Shown here: positions 1-8,580 of the stretch, one piece after another | Position numbering within the stretch: position 1 is the stretch's first letter | Layout of the letters: each line of letters opens with the position of its first letter | From: Podila epigama | Lineage: Eukaryota; Mortierellomycota; Mortierellomycetes; Mortierellales; Mortierellaceae | Assembly: GCA_015679605.1 (NCBI GenBank) | Contig: JAAAVE010001107.1 | Coordinates: 1-10,184, forward strand | DNA length: 10,184 nucleotides | Reading direction: 5' to 3' | Made by a program: the position numbers and the translations under genes | Notes under the pieces: model-generated | Seen by the model: only the letters and a program-made list of their open reading frames with translations | The model's database searches: none | What the model was told of the DNA's origin: nothing

Positions 1-2
1 TC

Positions 3-3000
3 TCCGCTGCCGCCGCTGTCCCCAACCTCGCATCTCTCCTCCACAACATCCATGGTACCTTTTCAGGCGTCTTTCCTATTTCCTCTATTTTAAAAAACAC
101 CCTGGCTGATCTTGCTTCCGAACAATTGTTCAACCAGCAAGTCGTCATCGGTATGGTTGTCTTTCAGTCTTGGCTCCAGGATACTTCTGATGTAGGCGAC
201 ACCTCGGAATACTCTGAATCCACCAATTCCATCATCATGGAACCACCTCCTCCACCAGGAGGAATCCATGCGGAACAGCCACTCCAGCGACACTCTGTAT
301 CTCAGATGCCGGCTCAACAATATTTCCATCCACAACATCTCCAGCCAACACAACATCCACAACATCACCCACAACACACGTTCAGGTCTTCCCAGCACCC
401 GCACCAACACCCTCCTCACCCCCTCCACCACCTTCATCATCAAAATATCAATCGCTTAGAGTCCCGCCCCTATCCTCCAGATTCAACCTCTCCACATTAC
501 CAATCGCAATCCTTTAGTCACCGCCCACGCGTCTCAGTAGAATACCCACGCGGCTACCCTACCATGTACGATAATCGCGAGCAAAGAATCCTTTCCTCGT
601 CCCCTGCACCAATGACCCCTCACCACCTGCAACCTCCAGTACAGGCGCAAGATTCCAACCATTGGACGGGCACTTATTCAGGAACAGACCGATTTGGTCA
701 CCGAACTTCACTGCGTTTTGATGAGGCACCTCATCACTCGGGCCATCCTCAGCGAGAGTTCACGGGAGCATTGGATTACAGGGAGAGACGATCGGCCTAC
801 ACTCGACATGACCCCTCTGTTCGGCCACCTTCTCGACACTCCCACAATAGACAGAGATCAAACAATGAGACAAGCACTGACGGTGATGTGTGGCATCTCA
901 GGTCGACGAGCGAGGATAGTCAGCATCAACCCCGTGTTCAGGGAGGAAGGAGACGGAGAACTGGCCATAGTAAACAGCCAACAACAGACTCTGATGTCGT
1001 AACAAAGCCCCACGTTCGCCCTCACATCAAGATCCCTGTACCGCAAGTTGACGCGCCCTATTCGCATGATGGTCCATCCTCTAACCGATACAACCATCCA
1101 CTGTCATCCATGGATGAGTCCATGCCGTACGAAGACCGCCGGAGGTCCCACGACACCTTCATGAGTAACTTGCAAAGCCAAACTTCACGTTCCCGGCCCC
1201 GATCTGGAGCAACTGCAGCTGCCATCGGGCGGTTGGATTCCGTCCTTGCTCGCGGAGAAGATTTGCTGCGTGGTAAGGGATACACAGGAATGGAGTTTTC
1301 TTTTTGTGTCAACGTCAAGCAAAAAAGAATGCTTTTTTATGATGTATGCGTGTGCTCAAACTCTGTCCATTCTCTAATATGCTTATTGATCATGGCACGT
1401 TGCTATTAGGAATGCGGACCAGTTTTGCACTAGACCCAGAGGAAGTGCACCGGTCAGCGCGTGACAACCACCTTCGCTCGGCAGTGAACAATGAACCCTT
1501 GCCCATGAGTAGGACCTTGCCATATTGGCCGTCCAAATCACGTTTCTACCTTGAATTGAGCATCCCAGCTGCCTATCTGACTTCGCATGGTCTCCTCAAG
1601 GGATCGAGAAAGTCGAGCACCTCTTCCAAAAAGGAAAAGAGGCGCGAGGACCATAAGGTAGTACCTGCACTCTCACCCATGTCGCCTCCCCATCGCCATG
1701 GAATGCAAGGATCCAGCTCAACTGGGCAACATTATACACCCTTCCAACAAAGAGCACAGCGTTCGCAGTGGTCGACCGATACTGTGCAGCCAAGCGAATT
1801 TAGACCATCCCATGACCCAAAAGATACCACGCCGGCATCACCTCCAAGGCAACTCCGCCGCTCGCGTGGACCCATCCAGTTCGAGTCACTATCCCCACGG
1901 TTGGCTGGAAGTAGAACCGATCCTGAACGCGAACGTAAAGTATCCACTTCGGCTGCTGCCTCTGTTGGAGCAGCCTATCAGTCTTTCTTGCCTGACGAAT
2001 CACACCGAAATTCTGACTTTGTTCGGCATCAAGATCGTGATCATGGGAATCATCGAACACGGACCATGTCGGGAGCTTCTGGCGTTTTCAATGAACAACA
2101 TCTTCCTCATCTGCCACGGAAATCAAAATCGTACCCGCCCCAGGCAACTCCACCCTCGCAGCGTCGGTCCTCTCGACGCCGACGGTTAAGTAGCCACGAT
2201 CGCCTACAGATTCGTATGAACCCCAAGGCTGGCGACATTCTGAACTACGTGCCACACCTGTTCCCTTCAAGAAGCATGTCAGCTCTGGTCGTCCCAGATT
2301 ACAAGGCCACTTCATGCTCAGGCTCCTCTACCTCGTCCAGTGCTCCCACAACGGATGCAGAAGACTCGCAAACAGCCCGCGGAAACAGACATAGACACCC
2401 ATACGCACACCAGCGACAAAGCACGGGGTATTCCAATCGACCTCTCGGATCCACCTTTGAAGACAACCGCCCCATGATGGCCAAGGGTGAGAAAGCATAT
2501 GGTCGAAAGGCGCCATCAGCATTCACCAAGAAGCACAGACAAGAATTTAATTTCAAAACAAAGTGTCCATTTCATCTCACACCCGAAACGATGGCTGCCT
2601 GTATGATCGAGAACATTTCGGTTGAGGTCTGGAAACTGAACAGTAAGCGCCAAACCATGATTGAGCTTGGTACGGCGAAGCTCCCTCTGCACAAAGTGCT
2701 GAGCCAGATTATGCACAAGACAGCGGCATACCCCTCTGAGGTGCATAATCCAACATCACACGGGCAGCAGTACCCACATCCACGGCAAGAACGCCCTTCA
2801 GGTCACCAGCCAGGTAGGAGTTGGACTGGAGGATCTCAGATGCGTTCAGAGTTTGGTGCAGGAGGACCAAGCCAGCTACGAGACACGGCGCCCAAGCCTG
2901 TCTGGAGACTAGAGCCGAATGTGTATGATATCCGATCGAGACATGGCACCATCATTGGGCAACTGGACGCAGATATTTGGGTCCATCCTCGCTCACGGTC

Positions 3001-3028
3001 GTCCTCCATGGTGTCTGCCGCTGCTTAG
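3..3028 (+). CDS. Large disordered protein with C2-like segments (5' partial)
   Basis: I do not recognise this gene with certainty. The reading frame is open from base 3, so the protein starts upstream. Two exons are visible: 3-1272 and 1410-3028, joined through gtaagg and ttag to give 962 residues ending in TAG at 3026-3028. Residues 1-60 look ordered (VVIGMVVFQSWLQ). Residues about 70-400 are low complexity, rich in His, Pro, Gln, Ser and Arg. A conserved-looking stretch spans the splice junction (RLDSVLARGEDLLRGMRTS). Beta-type segments follow: RFYLELSIPAAYL at 468-480, FNFKTKCPFHL at 803-813, ISVEVWKLN at 826-834, ELGTAKLPLHKVL at 842-854, and VYDIRSRHGTIIGQLDADIW at 928-947. Their order and motifs (VEVW, lG.akLPL, G.iiGqLd) suggest one C2-like beta sandwich broken by long disordered inserts, perhaps of the C2CD3/CEP120 centriolar type. 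The exon structure is well supported; the C2 assignment is an inference. Confidence 0.75.
1273..1409 (+). other. Intron of the C2-like gene
   Basis: A 137-nt intron with donor gtaagg at 1273 and acceptor ttag ending at 1409. Splicing joins G (1272) to GA (1410-1411) as a Gly codon and links two reading frames that are otherwise separate. The exon 1 frame stays open through the whole intron and stops at the TAG that forms the acceptor itself. Confidence 0.8.
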
Positions 3029-3043
3029 ACTTTTTAATTTTCT

Positions 3044-3049
3044 AATAAA
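3044..3049 (+). terminator. Poly(A) signal of the C2-like gene
   Basis: AATAAA lies 15 nt after the TAG stop, in an AT-rich stretch. It is a canonical eukaryotic polyadenylation hexamer in the right place, although unusually close to the stop. The gap 3029-3239 to the next coding exon is AT-rich and shows nothing else clear. Confidence 0.6.
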
Positions 3050-3238
3050 CTATTAATTTTTTGTGAATAAGTCAGTCTACTCCAATCTCTTCTAAACTTT
3101 GTTAATGACATGTAACGAACTATAGCAAGTCTACAGGTCAACTCTTGAATACCAGCAATGTCACAAAAAAAAATACAAGAATTGCCAAAACTCAATACCT
3201 CCATTTTTATATGCTTGTTGATTTCACCATGGCATTAG

Positions 3239-4264
3239 GTCAGAATACTGGAAATCGAACGCAAAACATTTTTGCCGTTTCTGTAAAATCTACATCACGG
3301 ATAACAAAGCTGTAAGGAAAAGCACATTTTGGATTGAATGCAATGCCAGTTATGAAAGAGGAATCTTTTATTTTTTGATAGAACCCTCGTGTCACTCAAC
3401 TGTCTTTTTCCTTTCTTGAATCATTCGTACTCTTGAATAGACGAGGAACATTCACGACAATGGTGTAAAGCATAAAGAGAATGTAGAACGTTTTCTGCGA
3501 GAGCAGAATCAACGTAGTCGCGACAAGGTTACTGAAAAGGCCAAGATGGATAAGGAAATGGAAGCTATAGAAAAGGTTAGTAATCTTTTTTGTGCTTTGC
3601 TTCTTTTTTGTTTTCTTAATGCTCAAGGTTAGCCCTTATGATTAACTATCTCTTGACCAAATTGAAATAGGCGGCTATGGAGCAATACCAGCGCGATGTC
3701 GATGCAGGACTCGTCGCTGGAACTGCATCCACCCCTTCGATCAAGTCTACTTCAGTGCCTCCACCACCAACCCTTCCCTCTGCGGCATCTGTGCCAGCGG
3801 CAGCAGAAATGACAAAGGAGAAGGCGCAGGAGAAGGCGCAGGAGAAGGAACGCAGTTCCGAGTCTAATTCGACAGAACTACACAAAGATGAAGATCCTGC
3901 CATCCCCACCACCAACATTCCTCCGGAACCAACACCTAAAGATGAAACCATCGGTCAGCCAGGTGCGTGGCAAACGGTTGAGGTGAAGCCACAGACGAAG
4001 CATAGATCTAACAATACTAACAAGGCCAAGGATGGAGAGAGCACCGGAGGATCGCAAGCGCTTGCTGGCGCTGTGGATGACGAAGACGATGGCGAGCATG
4101 ATCCAGAGGATCTGCGCGGATTCAAGGTTGTGGAGAAGACATTTCCGACCGATCTTCAATCCAACAGTGATGATGAACCTAGTGCGGGCACTGATGGCTC
4201 ACCCATGTTCAAGAAGAGAAAAACTGGTGTGGGTAAACCGCGGAATATCCGACGTAAAGTCTGA
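3239..4264 (+). CDS. WBP4: WBP4/FBP21-like spliceosomal zinc-finger protein
   Basis: In animals WBP4 (FBP21) is a spliceosome-associated nuclear protein of the pre-catalytic complex. Visible exons are 3239-3311, 3441-3575 and 3671-4264, with introns gtaagg..atag and gttagt..atag, all phase 0 internally. Counting from Ser at 3240, the product has 266 residues. It opens with SEYWKSNAKHFC, then a U1/matrin-type zinc finger: C12-x2-C15 and H29-x5-H35, followed by KHKENVERFLRE and a basic/acidic helix running to about residue 80. The first intron separates the Cys pair from the His pair. The middle is Pro/Ser/Glu-rich and disordered. GAWQTVEV (167-174), FKVVEKTFP (220-228) and the basic end FKKRK..GKPRNIRRKV match the C-terminal pattern I know from WBP4. 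The WW domains of animal WBP4 are not present. The start codon is unresolved: the zinc-finger frame runs back to 3222 with no ATG, so a tiny upstream exon or a one-base assembly error is needed. Confidence 0.8.
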
Positions 4265-4570
4265 GCGAATATCCTTTCTTTGTCATGTCATGATCCATTT
4301 GCTTGAAAATGAAGTTTACAGAAATAAATAAACTTGCTCGTCCTTTTTTTTGCCTTTCATTATTCAACATTCCATGTCGACGATAGGATGAACATCTGAA
4401 GAGACGTATATTTGGAGTGGGGTGTAGCCAAGTGATTTTCGACACTGGATGTAATAGTAGTGGTGGTAATGGTGATGATGGTTTGTTAAAGTACTGCAAG
4501 GTCGTTTTTTTTTCCATATGAATGGTATTTAGATGACATGCTCAGGTGAATCTTTTTTTTGTAAGTGTCT
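4265..4570. other. Convergent intergenic region, 306 bp
   Basis: This lies between the stops of the plus-strand WBP4-like gene and the minus-strand MIC19 gene. It holds the plus-strand poly(A) signals, several T-runs, and a GTA/GGT/GAT-rich stretch around 4450-4485. No AATAAA hexamer for the MIC19 side is visible. I see no coding or RNA gene. Confidence 0.6.
4323..4332 (+). terminator. Overlapping poly(A) signals of the WBP4-like gene
   Basis: Two overlapping AATAAA hexamers (4323-4328 and 4327-4332) lie about 60 nt after the TGA stop. Together with a downstream T-run they mark the likely 3' end of this transcript. Confidence 0.7.
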
Positions 4571-5560
4571 CTAAGGTGATGCAAGGAAAGCCTATAGAAA
4601 GAGTAAGGAAAAAAGTAAACGATTTTAATAATAATGATTCAAACTTCTCATAGACAACCCTCTTTGACACCATAGCGCGCCTTCTTCTTACGTTCTGAGC
4701 CTTTTGCACGAGATCCTTGAACTCCTGAACCTCGGCCCAGCAGTCCAAAGAGCGGTCAGTGTTCTTTTTGTAACAGGCCACCAGGGCATCCTGAGCCTTG
4801 ACGATCTCCTCAGGCAACACCTTGACGTGTTTGCTATAGCGATAAAAAAAATAATGCCGAAAATATCCGTATTAGCATGATTGTTGTTCCGTCAAACTTT
4901 TTTTGCCCAATGTTCACGCGACAATAATATTGCAACGGTCCGCACCTTGGGTTGTTCTTGGCGAGTTGGTTCATGTCTTGCTCTGTTACGTTTGCGTTAG
5001 CATCGCTTTTGTAGTCAGCAAACTTGTTCTCTTCACTCTTGATCCGGGCCAACTCAGCCTGGACACGCTGGCGAACCTGGTTCTCAATATCCTTCTGGGA
5101 AGCAGCCTCGGGCTTTTTGTTTTTTTTTTAAAAAAAACAAAAAAAAAAGAAAAAAAAGAAGACAAAAAAAACGGTTGGTGAAAAACTCCCAAAATGACAA
5201 GCTACTAAACACTTTGTTTCCAATCGTTAATTCTTTTGGTACTCGAAGTACCTCCATGCAAACATGGTGATCTCTCTCTTTTTACCTGAGAGCTTGCGAT
5301 TTGGTTGGCGAATGACGACGAGATCTAACAATATGGAAAAAGTATGCGTATGTGTGCATGTGTGTTTTTTTTTAAGCGAAACGAAGGATCAACACAACAC
5401 TCATGTTCCTGAACGAGGTGCGCATGTTGATCAGAAGTTGAATAAAAAAAAGCGGGAAGTCAGATTACTCCCGAGAAGTAATTACCCTCACAGGGACGGG
5501 GTTCTCCTCGTTGACAAAGACCATTGGCTCCTTCTCGACCTTTGACTGTGTTGATCCCAT
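4571..5560 (-). CDS. MIC19: MICOS complex subunit MIC19
   Basis: MIC19 is a peripheral inner-membrane subunit of MICOS, which maintains crista junctions; it works with MIC60. Five exons on the minus strand: 5560-5486, 5324-5286, 5112-4946, 4833-4692 and 4591-4571, all with GT..AG introns and a continuous frame of 147 residues. The start MGSTQSK at 5560 is a good N-myristoylation signal, as in known MIC19 proteins. FANQIASSQ (30-38) matches the conserved N-terminal block. Residues about 44-70 form a charged helix (DIENQVRQRVQAELARIKSE). The C-terminal CHCH-like part has C114 and C125, a CX10C pair as in yeast Mic19, followed by WAEVQEFKDLVQKAQNAFLASP. The first donor could instead lie 6 nt earlier (CCT then gtgagg), removing Val-Arg; AGG then gtaatt fits consensus better. 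Reading through intron 4 would give a different basic/hydrophobic tail, which fits the family less well. The gene is divergent from the UNC93-like gene. Confidence 0.88.
5113..5148. repeat. A/T inverted repeat at a MIC19 3' splice site
   Basis: T5-G-T10 is followed directly by A8-C-A10, giving a nearly perfect inverted repeat centred between 5129 and 5130 with a 2-nt asymmetry. In the MIC19 transcript it sits within a few nucleotides of the acceptor AG of intron 2, and one arm is part of the polypyrimidine tract. Confidence 0.75.
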
Positions 5561-6288
5561 GGTTGATTGATGAATGTTTTATGACAGAGTTGTTCTTTAA
5601 CAAAGAGTGATGATGAGAATGTTTTACCAACGGGTCTCTCTCTCTCTCCTCTCCCCTTCCCTGACCTCGGAGTGGCTCGCTTTGCCTTGATTTCCCCCCC
5701 TTCCTGCTGCATTTTTTTTATTTTGTGACTTGTGTGGTGCAATTAAGGGTAAAAGATGATGATCTGTGTCCAGTCGCGTGTTTTACCATGAGAGATATGT
5801 AGACACTTTGAGAATGCAACAATGCACACTGTACATCTATTCTTGCAGGGTTGCACTGAATCCTTTCTGCGTAGGTCAGTAGGCCAGTGCGATCCTCAAT
5901 TTCAAATCTGAGGCTGATGATGGAGAAAAGGACAGACCATTGATGGAACTTGGACAGTCAAAGATCTCGCGATGTACGCGAACAGCTAGCAACGTATCTA
6001 GCCAGGAAATGAGATTGAAAAGAGCAGGAGGTTACCAAACCATTTGGGTAGATGTTGGTCGTTGGCTCCTATCAGATGACCCCTGCAGCCTGTAGTGTAG
6101 TGTGAAGCGTGAAGGACAAAGAAGATGAAACACAGTTTGGCCATTTGTAGTGCACCATGCAACCAACTTTTGTTATTCATGGAATATCGTCTTGTAGTTG
6201 GGTCTTGTCTTGCTACATTTCCCTTCCAGTTATCCAGTTATCCAATTCGAGGCGTAACACATTCATACGCACAGCAATCTTCTCCCAT

Positions 6289-6316
6289 ACACAACACACA
6301 ACACACAACACACACA
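6289..6316. repeat. ACAACACAC simple repeat
   Basis: Imperfect tandem repeat of ACACA units with single extra A insertions. It is noncoding and lies in the divergent intergenic region. Confidence 0.7.
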
Positions 6317-6546
6317 TTTTCCATGTCATGTCGCTTTTGGTCTGGGACCATGGGAGATTGTGATTCGGGCGGTTGGGGAAAAAAGGTATTGCGCGTGTTT
6401 CATGTCAAGGCGATCTCGTGGTTCCCAAAGGAATTTTTTTTCGTTTCTTTGTAGTCAGGTAAAGGCGAACCTTTTGACGTACATTCATTTGGTCCAGATC
6501 GTATAACATTCACACACGCAAACAAAGCAAAGCATGCAAACAAAGA

Positions 6547-6582
6547 AGCAAAAGCAAAAGCAAAAGCAAAGGCAAAAGCAAA
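6547..6582. repeat. Six tandem AGCAAA hexanucleotides
   Basis: Six copies of a 6-nt unit in a row, one with an A to G change (GGCAAA at 6571-6576). Related CAAAG/GCAAA words precede it from about 6518. It is a noncoding microsatellite; the minus strand reads as an artificial Phe-Ala run. Confidence 0.85.
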
Positions 6583-6763
6583 CAAGTCAATGGGTGGAGT
6601 CATGGTAACGTCAATGTTTGCGTGTCAGTCCCTCCTTTTCTCACTCGCTCAGTCGGATCGATGTAGCTCATGTTTGTTCAGACAATCAAATGCTTTGCCG
6701 CGTTTTTATTTTTTTTTTCTTATTACTTTTTCATCACTATGACCACCCATCCATTCACCTAAG

Positions 6764-6924
6764 CCATATCCATTCCCTTAACCTCATCTCTCTCTCTCTT
6801 TTTTTCTTTTTCTTTTTCTTCTCTCTTTCTCACCTCTTTTCACCTTCTATCCTTTTCCTTCCTTCTTCCTTCTTCCTTCTCCTTCTTCTTCCTACCTCCT
6901 ACCTCCTACCACTCCACCCTCCTC
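6764..6924 (+). promoter_or_regulatory. Pyrimidine-rich, G-free promoter tract
   Basis: These 161 bases contain no G on the plus strand. The first part is CT/T-rich (runs of TCTCTC, CTTTTT, CCTTCTT), changing at about 6890-6960 into a CA-rich stretch that runs to the ATG at 7049 as a likely 5' leader. CT blocks before the transcription start are common in highly expressed fungal genes. The start site is probably near the CT-to-CA switch; this is inference. Confidence 0.6.
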
Positions 6925-7048
6925 GTACACTCACTATCCACCCAACTCACGCCCACCATAACCACCACCACTAATACCACGAACAACAACAATCATCGTA
7001 TCCTCACACCAACAACCACAACCACAATAGTCAGGGAATCACGGAACC

Positions 7049-8395
7049 ATGAAATTCAGATGGAACTCGCCATTGGCGCAGGTCATCGCCGTGGGCTTCA
7101 TCTGCTTCTGCTGTCCTGGCATGTTCAACGCCCTCAACTCACTCGGAGGCGGTGGTCAGGTCGATTCCAAAGTCGGACAGAACGCAAACGTCGCCCTCTA
7201 CACTTGCTTCGCCATCTTTGGTCTCCTCGCCGGTGCCATCCATAACAAGCTCGGTCCCAAGTGGACCATCTTCCTCGGCTGTGCCACCTATGTCCTTTAC
7301 GCTGGTTCCCTTCTTTGCTACAACCACACCCAGAACGGTGCCTTCACCATCGCCGCTGGAGGCATCCTCGGTGTCGGTGCTGGTCTCCTCTGGACCGCCC
7401 AAGGTGCCATGATGATGGCCTACCCACGCGAGCACGACAAAGGAAAGTTTATCGGATACTTCTGGGCCATCTTCAACATGGGTGCCGTCCTCGGCTCCGT
7501 CATCGCTTTTGCCATCAACTACAACGTCACCGAGCCAAAGTCCCTTGGTGATGCTACCTACGCTGTCTTCATCGCCCTCATGGGTGTTGGTACCCTCATC
7601 GCCTTGTCCCTAGCCTCGCCAAAGAACGTCACCCACTCCAACGGCGACCACATCCTCATCCAGCAGTTCCCAACCTGGACGGGAGAGATCATAGCCATCT
7701 TGAAGCTCTTCTTGGACTGGCGCATGGTCGTCCTCATCCCCATGTTCCTCTCCTCCAACTGGTTTTACTCTTATCAGTTCTCCACCGTCAACGGCCGTTA
7801 CTTCTCGATCCGCACCCAGTCCCTCAACAACATTCTCTACTGGGCGTCCCAGATTGCAGGATCCTATTCCTTTGCTCGCGTCCTCGACTATCAACGTGTC
7901 AACCGTCGCACCCGTGCTCTTTGGGGCCTCGCCATCATCACCGTGGCCTTTATTGCAACCTGGATCGGAGGTATCTTTTTCCAGCGCACTTTCACCATTG
8001 ACGATCCTAAGCCTAATCATGACTTTAGAGAAGGTGCGTCCTACGTCGGCCCCTTGTTCTTGTACATGTTCTACGGTCTGAACGATGCTGCCTGGCAGAC
8101 GTTCATCTACTGGTTGATGGGTGCGCTCTCCAACGATGCCACCATCCTCTCAAGATATGCTGGTTTCTACAAGTGCATCCAATCCTGTGGAGCCGCCATC
8201 TCGTGGCGAATCAATGCTGTTGGCACTGCGTATATGACCGAGCTTATCATCTGCTTTGCACTCCTCGTTGCTTCCATCCCAGGTGCACTCTTCCTTGCTC
8301 TCCGCATCAAGGATCACTCTGACGAGCAAGCCGAATACAATCCACAAAATCCTGAAAACTTGACAAAGCCGGAGGATGCCGTCCAGTACCACTGA
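7049..8395 (+). CDS. UNC93-like major-facilitator membrane protein
   Basis: A complete, intronless 448-residue protein of the UNC93-like branch of the major facilitator superfamily. Fungal members are multi-pass membrane proteins of mostly unknown substrate; animal UNC93 relatives are regulatory or trafficking proteins rather than proven transporters. Hydrophobic segments fit about 12 helices: near residues 10-30, 47-65, 72-90, 98-123, 134-156, 171-190, 225-243, 260-276, 290-311, 332-350, 372-396 and 398-418. N-terminal motifs FICFCCPGMFNALNSLGGGG (17-36) and GVGAGLLWTAQG (108-119) are typical of fungal UNC93-like proteins. A long hydrophilic loop (191-222) joins the two halves, and the C-terminus (420-448) is polar. 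The ATG at 7049 directly precedes the conserved N-terminus and follows an A/C-rich leader. Codons mostly end in C, more strongly than in neighbouring genes, which suggests high expression. The substrate cannot be told from sequence. Confidence 0.9.
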   Translation: MKFRWNSPLAQVIAVGFICFCCPGMFNALNSLGGGGQVDSKVGQNANVALYTCFAIFGLLAGAIHNKLGPKWTIFLGCATYVLYAGSLLCYNHTQNGAFTIAAGGILGVGAGLLWTAQGAMMMAYPREHDKGKFIGYFWAIFNMGAVLGSVIAFAINYNVTEPKSLGDATYAVFIALMGVGTLIALSLASPKNVTHSNGDHILIQQFPTWTGEIIAILKLFLDWRMVVLIPMFLSSNWFYSYQFSTVNGRYFSIRTQSLNNILYWASQIAGSYSFARVLDYQRVNRRTRALWGLAIITVAFIATWIGGIFFQRTFTIDDPKPNHDFREGASYVGPLFLYMFYGLNDAAWQTFIYWLMGALSNDATILSRYAGFYKCIQSCGAAISWRINAVGTAYMTELIICFALLVASIPGALFLALRIKDHSDEQAEYNPQNPENLTKPEDAVQYH

Positions 8396-8580
8396 ATGTA
8401 CCATAGCTCTTTTTTTTTCTCTCTCTTCTGTTCTTTTCTCTTTTTCTTTTTATACACCTTCTTATTCCCCATCCTTTATTTTTAAAGAAAGATTCACAAA
8501 AATGGCCACCAACGTGTGTGTGTCCTAACTTATTACCAAATACAATGGTTCCAGAAGTGGCATGTCGATCTCTCTCTTTT

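Larger units (their letters stand above)
5561..7048. promoter_or_regulatory. Divergent intergenic region, MIC19 / UNC93-like
   Basis: This 1488-bp region must hold both promoters and 5' UTRs. I see no convincing coding exon, tRNA or other RNA gene. Near MIC19 there is a CT-rich patch (5637-5668 on the plus strand, so GA-rich in the MIC19 transcript). The centre (about 5760-6280) is ordinary mixed sequence without clear signals. Further along are an ACACA repeat (6289-6316), an AGCAAA repeat (6547-6582), two CRE-like half sites (TGACGT at 6475-6480 and ACGTCA at 6608-6613), and the pyrimidine tract that precedes the UNC93-like gene. Promoter roles are inferred from position only. Confidence 0.55.

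Noticed and set aside
90-443. Minus-strand 117-codon frame rich in Trp, Arg and Leu
   Set aside because: Antisense of the His/Pro-rich coding exon; no conserved pattern.
4415-4450. tRNA-like start (GTGTAGCCAAGTGATT) resembling an A box
   Set aside because: No B box, no anticodon arm and no acceptor pairing can be found downstream.
5264-5545. Plus-strand 93-codon frame
   Set aside because: It lies antisense to MIC19 exons 1 and 2 and the intron between them, and has no protein-like features.
5750-5920. TGATGA and CTGA boxes suggesting a C/D snoRNA
   Set aside because: The motifs are short and common, no terminal stem is visible, and no guide target can be assigned.
6400-6603. Minus-strand frame with a Phe-Ala repeat
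   Set aside because: It is a translation of the AGCAAA microsatellite and shows no other support.
6618-6974. Plus-strand 118-codon frame rich in Phe, Leu and Ser
   Set aside because: It runs through the CT-rich promoter tract; the composition comes from the pyrimidine repeat and there is no protein-like pattern.
7139-8020. Several minus-strand and off-frame open frames within the UNC93-like gene
   Set aside because: They are shadows caused by strong C-ending codon bias; the main frame has clear family motifs.
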